64,000 nucleotides of DNA from Hybos culiciformis (taxonomy: Eukaryota; Arthropoda; Insecta; Diptera; Hybotidae), in NCBI GenBank assembly GCA_964007475.1, contig OZ023274.1:3596001-3660000 (forward strand). Reading direction: 5' to 3'. The number at the start of each line of letters is the position of its first letter. Position 1 is the first letter of the stretch. This document shows positions 54,325 through 64,000 of this stretch, piece after piece. The notes beneath the pieces are model-generated. The model was not told the origin of the DNA, ran no database searches, and saw only the letters and a program-made list of their open reading frames with translations. The position numbers were made by a program, and so were the translations under genes.

Positions 54325-54800
54325 CCTTTGACAGATTATTTATTTCCTTACTGGAGGGTATATCGAATATTTTTCAAAATAATATGTATTATATTTATAT
54401 AGTATAGTATTGTTAGGATAGTGTGTTAGTGAATATAACGTAAGTAGTATAGTATAGTAACACCTCAGGGAATATTTGAAACTTGATCTTGAAGAACGAA
54501 TTTTTACCTTATATATGTTGCATTGTTTTATTCCGAAGACTCTTAGACAAGATATGTTTTTGAAAACTATAAATTGGATAATGCTAATTAACTTTAAAAT
54601 TGTGAAAAAATGTTTTTGACAGATAACTTATTTCCTTACTGGAGGGTATCGTATATTTTCCAAAATAAAGTATAAGTAGTAGTTAGTATGCATAGTATAG
54701 TATGATAGTTCATATAGTATGATAATTTAACAGTGTAATAGACTCAGTGAATGTATTAAACTTGATTTTGAAGACTAAATTTTTACTTGGATCAACTTAA
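54325..54800 (+). repeat. Diverged tandem duplication, period about 287 bp
   Basis: Two head-to-tail copies start with TTTGACAGATTATTTATTTC (about 54327) and TTTGACAGATAACTTATTTC (about 54614). Both continue TTACTGGAGGGTAT, pass through AGTAT-rich simple sequence, and end with similar CTCAG(G/T)GAAT...TTAAACTTGAT(C/T)TTGAAGA blocks followed by TTTTTACTT or a close variant. A further fragment, TGACAGTGTAATATCCTTAG, lies just upstream at about 54158. Origin unknown. Confidence 0.65.
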
Positions 54801-57800
54801 CGTAAATCTTCAATGTAAAAAAAATTGATGCTTCAAAACTAACCTTAGAAGGAAATTCTTTTGCTTCTAGCACAAAAGCGTAAATTAATTTATTTAACAA
54901 TTTAACAAGTTTTAGAAAAATAAAATTTGATAAATTTTAAATAACTAGGTATGCTGCGTACTATCTATAAATTTTATATATATTACACATTGCATAATAT
55001 GATTTTATATATACATGTGACCTATATTAAGGACAAAATTCATTATACAAACAACAAATTAGACAGTCAAAAAGAATTTTTAGTGTTTTTTTTTTTTTTC
55101 CTAATACATATATATAATTTCATTTACCGTTTAAATATAATAATGTGTCTCTGTTGGTTAAATTTAAAGTAAAAATAACGATAAATCGTAATTCACATGA
55201 ATTTCCCATCGGGGAAGTAAGTAACGCATATAAATTTTATTAAATTACATTTTCCTTTATTTATTTTTTTGGTTTTTTGGTTTTTTTTTTTGAAGAAAAA
55301 AAAAAACGAAGAAAAACAAAAAAAAAACATACTACATACACATTCCATTAAAAAAGGAATTATTGAGATATAGTGTACTAAATAATTAACAGTGTATTTT
55401 TTTTTTGGTACATTAATACGACGCGGTATATGGTTTGTTAAATTTTCAAGATGATTATAAAATTTTCTCGTGAAAAAAAAAATAATGAAGATATTTCAAG
55501 TGAAATTATGATTTTATCCATTAATTTTAATAATTTTAATATTTCACAAATTTATTTTTATTTATTTTTTTTTTTTAACTTCTAAATTATCACGCGTAAT
55601 TGACGTTTAGATACTTAAATTTTAATATTAGTATAAAAGTAAAAGAGAACAGAGGAACATTTTGAGAAGAAATTTTGTAGTTTTACACAATCAGGGTGTA
55701 GTTTTAGGTGTTTAAACATATGATTTTGTACAACTACCAAACCTTTTTATCTAGATCTGTATAAATTTCCTCAGGATTAATATAGAATTATGATTATTAG
55801 AAAATTTAAATGCAAAGCAAATTAAAAATATTTTTCTACTTTTGCATTTGTTATTTGTGTTATTTTATACTCATCCTGGAGCCAAGTTTTTACTCTCTAA
55901 AATATCAAAAAGTCACTGCAGTCAAGATTATGCATTACAATCAAGCAAAACCAAAACCTTGTTTTCGAAGGCAGGGCTCCTAAAAGCTTGACTAAACGAT
56001 TAGAATCAAATTATAACCAAATAAGTGATATCTGCTTTATGTTATATTTGTTTGGAATTTCCTTGAATTTGCATATGCGGTGGCGATGTACTAATAATAG
56101 GACAATAAATATATAAAAACAAAAAAGTTATTTGTTTTTACCAGGAATGAAAATTTTCCTTAAGAAAAACCGAAAAAAAGAAAAACCAAGAAAAATTGGA
56201 TAATTTCATGTGAAAAATGTTTTTGTATAATTTATGATCCGTACAAAAATGTCTATTTATTAAATACACCTCTTTAAAATAAAAATTATTTAAGATTATT
56301 ATTATTTTAAATTATTTGCCATTAAATTTACCTTGGTTTTTCATTTATTTATTTTGTTTATTTTTTTTTTTTCTTTGTATTTTTTATGGAAAATATTTTT
56401 CACCTTACCAACACAACAATTTATCTCGTTTAGTGAAAATTATAGAATTTTCTTTTTTTTTATTTCTTTGTTTTTTTATTTTTATTTTTTTTTCATAAAA
56501 TGTGTGCAAAAGAAAAACAGAATAGAAATTTATGAGAATTTGTAATGAAAGTAGATCAGGAATATGAAAAAATGAAGTACTTTCTTATTTTTTTTTTTAT
56601 TTTTTTTTGCGAAAATATGTATTTATTTTCATTTATATATATATTTATGTAGTTTACGATATGAAGAAAAATTCTTAAAAAATAAAAAATGAAATAAGAT
56701 ATAAAACAAAAAAAAAGGATATGAGTTAAGAAGGATAAATTATATGTATATTAAATAATTTTTTTTTTTATTATTTTCATAACAAGGATCTTATACCTTG
56801 AGGGCTCTTTTGTATATAGTTTTTCACACATCATACCTATGACGTTACGTTACACATGTAAAAAAAGTATAAAATAAAAATAAAAATAAATAAATAAATT
56901 GATATTACGAGATATAAAAATAAAAATAAATAAATTTTTTTTTTCTTGTACAGAAGTTGTTCTATGACAATGTATATACATTGTATACTATACAAAATTC
57001 AGGTTTGCAGGAGTGTGAACTAGCTTCGAAGACTTTAATTTCGAAAGAAATTAAACCAACATAGAATGGACTCGTACACTAATACTTTTATCTCAAAAAA
57101 AAACTATTAGAAGAATGAAATAGAATTGAGATTTGCAAATCCTTGTGAAATATAATATAACTATCCTTAATTGCTCAGGGAAAAATTAATAAAAGCTTAA
57201 AATTGCACAAAATAACATATATTTTAAATTTGATATTTTGCTCAGATTATTTTCTTTATTTTAATAATTTTCTATCAATTATTAAAATTAGAGATTTAAA
57301 TTTAACAACAACTCTTATCTTATATCCTTTATATCTATAAATTTTATTAAACTTTATTTTCTCACATTTATTTTATAAATACATATTATATATATTATAT
57401 TATATTTAAGGCAAATTTATCTACATCATACATTGTATATAGAATATGAAAATATGTTCAGATTTTAATACTTTAGTTCTAAGAAATATTTTAATAATTT
57501 TTCTTTATCCTTAGAGAAAATAGAAAATTATGTTTATATAATTTTTTTTTTTATTATTTTTATTTCTTATTATAATTTAAATTATTTTAAATTGGAATGA
57601 TTATGCAGTATTAGGGATTTGTGATAGTTGATAAAATATATATATGCATTATGTATTTGTATATTTTTTTATATAATAAAATTATGAATTTTTTTTAAAT
57701 TTATATAAAGTAATCTAAAGTCATTATTTTATGGAAAATAAAATGTAATGTCATAATATCATAGGGAATTTCCTGAAGAAAATTTATTAAATTTTTATTA

Positions 57801-60800
57801 TTTTTGAAGTCATCATGGTTCATCTTCTAATAATTATTCTAATAAGTACTCGTTGAAAAATTTCATTAATATTACGTTATATTTTAGAAAAAATTATATT
57901 TGTATTTCTTAAATTATAATATTGGATTTAGATTACATAATCGGTTCTATAATTTAATGTTACAAATTCATAATTTTTAAACTTTGTTTCATTAAAAGAT
58001 CTTTGTAAAGTAAATCAATTAAAATTTTCATCAAATCATAATTTTAATAGGAAAACAGAAAGTGAGTTATAAGAGTTAGTGACGGTGTGCGAGAGAGCGA
58101 TGGTTATTTCACGATATCGAGATAGGTAAGTATAGAGAAATCTATTTGAACGAAAATATTTCACGGATTGCAACTAGATAGATATAAATTCTTCTATGTT
58201 TATGTTATTTGTATAATAATTTATATTTAAACTTCAACATAAATGGGCCATTCTAATTTCTTCCCAAAAATTTAGTTAACATTATAGATGTAGGCAAGTA
58301 ACATCCAACCCTTAGTGTGTGCCTAAAAATATTTATGATTCATCATTTTATTTTATTTTATTTTATTTTTTTTTTACCTTTTCAAAATATTTCAAAACAT
58401 CATACCTTTCATTACATAATTTTTTTTTTTTATTGTGTGCGTATGTGATGATAACATTTTTGTTTAGATTTTTTTTTTCTTCTCTCTTGGACTGAATATA
58501 TGTATGGTACCTACTTATGAATGAAAATTTTCAGATAAAGTGCTTGTAAAAAGACAGTAAATTTTGTGGAAAATTTATTACATTTGTTATATTGTGTGGC
58601 ATTATTTTATTAAAGAGAGATGAGAATAAAAAAAATAAAATAAAAATAAATTGTTTTTCTTTCCTTTAGGTTTCTGTTTTTTTTTTTTAAATAATAATAA
58701 AAAGCATAATACATATATTAGTGTATATTTATATTATATGTATATATTTATGTGGTATATGTAATATTCTATTTGATGAAAAAGTAAATAAATTTTAATA
58801 AAAAAAAATTTAAGAAAAAAAAGTAAAATGAAAATTACTATCAATCTTATTTAATAATATATTAAATTTGAGAAAATAAAGTGAATATCACTTAGTTGTT
58901 GCTGTTCGTCCTTTAATAAAATTGATAGCTGGTATAGAAATGTCATTTAAGTGTGAATGGAATTTATTAACTTGAATGATATTATTATACTAGTAACATC
59001 CTGGTACTCAAAATTCGGATAAAAATAGATTTTTATCAATTATGACGACGGGTCAATTTTAAGCATTTTATGACTTATAATCTCAACAGCTCTAGTTATA
59101 TATTCAAAAAAATCCAAGAAAACTGATTTAATTTATAGCTTTCATTGATTATTTTTTAATTTTTTATTTTAAAGAAATGTTCAAATTAAATCTTATTTTC
59201 CAGCTTATTTTTCCATTGAAAAAAACATAATTTAATTTTATTTTTTTTTACATGAAAATATTTAAAAATATGTAATGTGCATAAAATAGACTATTTTTTT
59301 TCTCCATAGATAGATATTTTTTTAAATTCCACTGCCAATAAAAATAAACCTACATATATTATAAAATAACATTTTATAAAAGTCAAATTTTTATATGAAG
59401 TTCAAAAGTTGGCTTTGTTCCCTTGGCAAAGCTTCAACCCTCACACTTTCATAAAATATAAATAAAAAAAAAATTAATATAATATTATTTGAAAAATAAA
59501 TTTTATATTTATGTGGAGAAAACATATATTTAATACTAATCTAAAAAAAAAATCCCCAACCTTATTCACCTAAAAAACATATTTTTTTAACAATATGTAT
59601 AGAAGAAAAAAAAAATTGGTTACAAATTATACACAAAAGGTGTGCAATGAAAAAATATGTAATGTATCTTTTTTCCGTGCAAATATAAAGTAAATAAAAA
59701 TTTTGTGAAGAAAAATAGAAAAAAAAAATAGAAAAATCAAACCACAAAAATTATATTGCATTTTCTTTTATCGCACGTGAAAATTTTTTATAAATTTTTT
59801 CCAATTTTCCAAATTTTCGAAATTCACCAAACACTTAAAATGAACAAATTTAACTTGGTAAAATTTTCAAGTTTTATTTTTAATTTTAAATTATTATATT
59901 ATCCCTTTTTGAAACACGTTCAGAAATGTATTTTAGCTTAAGTTGATTCTGGAAGCATTATTTTAATCTGAGACTTTTAACTAAACTCAAAATTCGCACC
60001 ATTCGTAAAAATGTATTTCTATTCGATTTTAATTTAAAATTTAAACTCCTTGTTTTCCCTCCAAAAATTAACAGAGAAGAATATTGAAGCAGTAGATTTA
60101 ACATTCGAAGCAAGGGAAATTTTGTAAGTCTGGCGAAGGTAGTTCTAATTATTTTTGTTTATGTAACATTAATTAGGACATCGACCTTGCTTAAGCTTAC
60201 CATTTACCTCCAAGTATGTACTTATTATGCAAATTATATAGATAAACTTTTTACAAATTGTTTATTTATCAAAATAAAAATAAAAAAAAAATAGAAACTT
60301 AAAGAATATACCATCAGAATAAAATAAGTAGAATACCATTAGAATATTTTGAAGAAAATAGTAAATATTTTCTTTTTTTCTTCTTCTTATTCTTTTAAAA
60401 AAAAAAAAAATTCAAATGAAAATATTATTTACTTTTTACTTGATGAATAGCATTAAAATGAACTTATAATAAGTAAAAAAAAAAATTCTCTTTTCATTTG
60501 AAATCTGTTTATTTTTAATTTTCTTTGGAAAAAGGAGCAAAAAACAAAATATCCTTCAAAAACATAATTTTTTTATTCGAAGAAGTTTATTAAATTCTTC
60601 CATTACAATTTTTGCGAGAGAGAACCAAAAAAAAAAAGAATTTATGGATTTTTGAAATCTTGAAAAAAAAATAAAATCTAAAAAGTTTTTCAAAAAAAAA
60701 ATTCTTCTTGAAAGTTTCTTTTTTTTTTTGAATTAAGGCTTGTTTTTAAAAATCTTGTTTTTGATTTTTTTTCTATTGAGAGGATCTATATTATGAAAAT

Positions 60801-60970
60801 CTTAGTGGGACACATTAAAAGGGATCAACCAAAAGAAGCGGTTTAATCTTTTGCTATATTGATCAAGAAATGTCATTTTAAGTAATTTTTTTTTTTGCAT
60901 GTGAATGAAAGTTTAAAATCTAAAATGTATCAAAATTACTACACTAACTAATATAATAAAATTTTATCCC
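54800..60970. other. Intron stretch without a recognised gene
   Basis: A/T-rich intron with long homopolymers and TATA-type simple sequence. I see no reading frame with a recognisable domain, no inverted-repeat element and no RNA gene. Confidence 0.55.
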
Positions 60971-60975
60971 CATTA

Positions 60976-61304
60976 TACCTTATCTGCACTTGGACCTTAA
61001 AACTGACCTTTGAAAAAGGAAAAAAAAGAACTAACCTTTGCGTAAAAGGCCAGTTTACAGACAAAAAAGGTTAGATTGCAGACAAAAAAGGTCAGTTTTC
61101 AGACATTATAGTTGTCAACTTTTCTGCTTTTTTCTGTTTTTTTCTTTTTTCAAAAGGTTGGAAATACTAATTTAAAAATAAACAAGATAAAAAACAGTTT
61201 GTTTAGACTTCTTTTATTTTTTACTGTAAAAAGATACAAGTGTGTACGGGTTTCATTAAGGTGACTTTAGGAACTAACCTTTGCAGACAAGTGCAGATAC
61301 GGTA
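60976..61304. mobile_element. PIF/Harbinger-like MITE with TTA duplication
   Basis: This 329-bp element is flanked by TTA at 60973-60975 and 61305-61307. Its ends are inverted repeats, TACC(T/G)TATCTGCACTTG, matching 16 of 17. Inside are direct repeats of GAACTAACCTTTGC near each end (about 61028 and 61271) and a repeated CAGACAAAAAAGG motif at about 61058 and 61079. A 3-bp TTA/TAA target duplication is characteristic of PIF/Harbinger elements. There is no coding capacity. The superfamily is inferred from the target site only. Confidence 0.75.
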
Positions 61305-62361
61305 TTAGATATAAAAAATATTTGACATTAAGAGCTCTGCCTCCAAGGGTTTAGTTTTGATTTGATTCCAGATCTTAGAGGTAATAAAATATGGAAGTGA
61401 TAAAGTGATAGAAACACTGTAAAAAAAATGTTTTACCAATTAAAATAATAATTTATTGTGCTTTCTAGGCCTTTAAAACCCGGAATAAAGGTACAAAAAT
61501 TGATCCTAAATTTTCTCTTATAACATTAAATTATATTTGACTTAAACTCAAGGATTTTCTTCGGAAAATTTTTATTTTATGTTCGTGTTGCACACTAGAA
61601 ACAATGTTCAAAATTTTTTTTCTGTCATTTCAAAAAAATTTCAGAATGAAAATCTTTAATAATTTTATTTTCCTTAGAAAGAAAATTTATCCTTATCTAT
61701 GACTACTTATTTCGCCAAAATGTTCTTTTCACATAATTTTTATTTTTATTATTTTTTTTATAAAACCAAAAGCCATATTTTGATTAAAAAAAAAAAAGAA
61801 AGGAAATTGTTTTATTAAAAAAATAATAAAAAAGGATTTAAGTTTGATGAAGTTTAAAGCTTTTTCTTATAACAAAAATGCATAAAAAGTTGCACAAAAA
61901 AAAATTTATGGTTTTTCTTCTTTTTTTTCTATTTCCTCAAAATTTTATTTTTTTTGTTATTATTATCATTTTTCTGTGAATTTCCTAAAAGCATTTTTAT
62001 GTTTTTTTCTTTAAGGATTTGAAAATTCAGTTTGCGTGTTATTATTTTTTATGATGCACTGTCTCAGGATAGCAAAAAATATATACCTATATAGCAGAAA
62101 GTTCCAATTTGATTTCATTTTTATTTTTTAATGTTTTATTTTAAATTTTAATGTATCAAATGGAGTTGTTTTTTATGTAAATATAAAATTATATTTTCTT
62201 TTTTATAGCTGCAATTCCGATAAACATTGTATTTTTATGTTTTTGATTGCTTTGGTTTTTATTTATTCCAAGAATGTGCTAAGATTGTTCGCCCCCCGTT
62301 TTCTATTATTCTATCTATATTTTTCAAATAAGTTGAATAATCAAAAAAAAGAACAACATAC

Positions 62362-62596
62362 CTTCTAAATCTACAACTCTTCCAGCTCGTTTAAGTGCTC
62401 TCACGGCTTCATCATGGGTAGCATCTCTTAATTCCTCACCATTAACAGTCAAAATAGCATCACCTACATATAAACCTTTAGCTTGATCAGCAGCCATTCC
62501 ACGAAATATTTTCGATATTAATATTGGCATACGATTCTCACGTCCACCTTTAATTGAAATTCCAAGGCCGTTATTATCAGACTTAATTATTCGTAC
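62362..62596 (-). CDS. Syn1: Syntrophin exon encoding the PDZ domain
   Basis: This internal exon encodes 78 residues plus the first base of the next codon. It holds nearly the whole syntrophin PDZ domain. The carboxylate-binding loop reads [10 protein letters not shown], with GLGI as the GLGF-type motif. It is followed by the family-typical [13 protein letters not shown] stretch, the AADQAKGL turn and [13 protein letters not shown]. The last helix begins THDEAV, and its His at helix position 1 is the mark of a class I PDZ domain that binds S/T-x-hydrophobic C-termini. Known family role: this domain recruits sodium channels, nNOS-like enzymes and kinases to the dystrophin complex under the plasma membrane. 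The acceptor reads ttttctttag|GTACG and the donor GAAG|gtatgt. It enters in phase 0 and leaves in phase 1, and the split Val codon is completed by the exon at 11778. The sequence is nearer alpha/beta syntrophins than gamma. The gene symbol follows the Drosophila orthologue and is inferred by recall, not by a search. Confidence 0.95.
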
Positions 62597-64000
62597 CTAA
62601 AGAAAATGAAATGAAAATTTATTATTAATTTTTTTTTCTCCCCTTCTTGTAAGCAAAAGAAAAATATTTAAAAAATATTCTTGATTAAAATATATAAAAG
62701 AAAAATGACGAATTAAGTAAATTAAAAATAAATTAATGAAAAATAATCATAATTTAATGAAAAATTTTTTTTAAGTCCTTGTACATAATTAAAAAAAATT
62801 TAAGTCGGTTCAATATATCAAAATTTGATTTTTAATTTTTTTATTTTGAACAGACATGAGACAATAGGACTGAAAAATCCTCCGTATGAGAGTGACAGTT
62901 TATAAGTTTCTGGTTTTCCATCTTTCATATTTACTGCAGAATCAGTAAGATCACTGTAGCAATATTATACTTGTGCTTTTACCATTTATTTTATCTCAAG
63001 ACCCTGCGCCAAAAGTGGATGGAAATAAATTTTATGAATTTTGCGTCAGTTAGGATTCCACACGGACCCTCAGTATCGCTACAGGAAGCAACTACAAAAT
63101 CACTGCGCCACACAGATATTTATTCTATCAATACAAAATATCTAACACTCCCTTCCCCAGTAAGAATGAAAAAAAAAACAAAATTTCCATTATCGGTAAA
63201 ATAATTTTTTGTTCATTTTAATTTTAAAAAACAAAGTAAGAAATAATAAAAAAAAAAAAAAAAGTTAAAAAAAAAAAAAAAACTACATAAAAATTTAAAT
63301 CACGAAAAATATATTTTAATAACTTTTTTATTTTTTTATTTTAATTTTTTTTTTTTTTAATATAACTCAATTAAAACAGTGTATAATAATTACTCAAGAT
63401 GCGAAGCATTTAAATGAATGAAAAACGGAAAGAAAAGTTTAATTAAAAATAAAAAAAAAAAAAAAAACAAAAATTAAATTTTTAAGGTGTGAAGAAAATT
63501 ATTTTTTAAGGACAACTATGTAGTAGGTATACAAAAAATAAAGTAAAAGGATAAAATATGTCAAAATGTAATAAATTATGAAAAAGGAGAAATTTTTTGT
63601 TTTTTTGCAATGAAAGCTTGTTTTCTGTTTCGTTAACAAAAATAGAAGCGACCCGTAAATATCTATATATCATGTAAATATCTATATAAAATTTAATTAA
63701 TTTTTCTATTATAGATTTAAAAAGAGCGAACAGGTTGAATTGCTTGAAGAAGTTGAAAACGTATTCAAAATCTTTAATTATTAGACTTTTTTATTAGCCA
63801 ACCGTCAATTACATCGATGAAAAATTTATGAAAGTTGATTAGAAAAAAAAACGCTTCAATTCCTTCGTTCCTAACTTTAAAAGTTTATTCAGATTTTTGT
63901 CCCTCTGACGTTTCGACAATAATATGCATCCCATACTTGCATAGAAATATAGGTAACGCTCTATTGATACCATTTTACAATACTGAAATTATATCTCTCT
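62597..64000 (-). other. Partial syntrophin intron upstream of the PDZ exon
   Basis: This is the 3' end of a phase-0 intron, ending in tcattttctttag. Apart from a tRNA-SINE-like relic at 63053-63115, it is A/T-rich with long A and T runs. The upstream exons, with PH1a and the start, must lie to the right of the window. Confidence 0.8.
63053..63115 (-). repeat. tRNA-derived SINE relic (A-box and B-box like)
   Basis: On the minus strand the stretch reads TGTGGCGCAGTGA, which fits an RNA polymerase III A box as found in tRNA-derived SINE heads (TGGCNNAGTGG). After 36 bases comes CTGAGGGTCC followed by GTGTGGAATCC, which matches 8 of 11 positions of the GGTTCGAATCC B box. The spacing is right for a tRNA-like internal promoter. 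The tail cannot be delimited and the B box is decayed, so this is most likely a dead SINE fragment and not a tRNA gene. Confidence 0.45.

Larger units (their letters stand above)
11779..62361 (-). other. Giant syntrophin intron, about 50.6 kb, phase 1
   Basis: This single intron takes up four-fifths of the window and separates the PDZ exon from the PH1b exon. Donor gtatgttgtt at 62361 and acceptor attttcag at 11779. The two exons join in frame, with G from the PDZ exon and TT from the next forming Val, and the joined protein reads as in other syntrophins. No coding exon seems to be missing between them, although an alternative exon cannot be excluded by eye. Inside lie at least six non-autonomous transposon-like elements or foldbacks, described separately, and no recognisable nested gene. 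Confidence 0.9.

Noticed and set aside
47038..56030. Similarity between about 47080-47150 and about 55905-55965 (ATCAAAAA-TCACT-CAG and CAAAAC-AAA-CTT blocks)
   Set aside because: The matching blocks are short and interrupted, and could be chance in A/T-rich DNA.
62324..62530. A 68-codon PDZ-only protein starting at an internal Met
   Set aside because: The frame extends upstream to a splice acceptor and covers the whole PDZ domain. It is an exon, not a mini-gene.
1..64000. CRISPR array, prokaryotic operon, phage or plasmid genes
   Set aside because: There are no regularly spaced identical repeats, no Shine-Dalgarno-led gene clusters and no long compact frames. Spliced animal exons identify the DNA as eukaryotic.
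1..64000. Mitochondrial DNA insertion, given the high A+T
   Set aside because: No mitochondrial gene sequence such as a cytochrome oxidase or ribosomal RNA block is visible in the frames or strands I read.

Overview
This window is nuclear DNA of an animal, almost certainly an insect. By eye it is about four-fifths A+T, full of long A and T runs, with small exons and canonical GT-AG introns and no bacterial gene structure. The insect order cannot be settled from the sequence. The exons resemble Drosophila Syntrophin-like 1 as I recall it, and the non-coding DNA holds several DNA-transposon MITEs and a tRNA-SINE-like relic.

Only one gene is supported: an internal part of an alpha/beta-type syntrophin on the minus strand. 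Syntrophins are the cytoplasmic PDZ/PH adaptors of the dystrophin-glycoprotein complex. In transcription order the four exons are 62596-62362 (the PDZ domain), 11778-11566 (start of the second half of PH1 plus a proline-rich insert), 2585-2365 (end of PH1 and linker) and 1543-1461 (linker and start of PH2). They join in one open frame of about 250 residues with matching phases (start 0, then introns of phase 1, 1 and 0, and an exit at phase 2). The first half of PH1 and the start codon lie beyond the right edge. The rest of PH2, the SU region and the stop lie beyond the left edge.

Over 98% of the window is intron. The intron between the PDZ and PH1b exons is about 50.6 kb, the next about 9.0 kb and the next 0.8 kb. 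Most of this is low-complexity A/T-rich DNA with no reading frame I can recognise.

Set into the introns are structured elements. One is a TAGAG-ended, hAT-like element with a perfect 6-bp target duplication (28.0-28.3 kb). One is a pogo/Tigger-like MITE with TA duplication (36.1-36.6 kb). Two have 3-bp TTA duplications of the PIF/Harbinger type (34.7-35.1 and 61.0-61.3 kb). One is built from GGAGTC repeats (52.9-53.2 kb). Two are long foldback hairpins (16.2-16.4 and 37.2-37.5 kb). There is also a diverged tandem duplication (54.3-54.8 kb), a tRNA-SINE-like relic (63.05-63.11 kb) and several dispersed repeats and microsatellites.

I found no CRISPR array, tRNA or rRNA gene, operon, nested gene or autonomous transposase. 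The unusual content is the giant intron, its set of non-autonomous transposons, and the hairpins that would be transcribed inside the syntrophin pre-mRNA.
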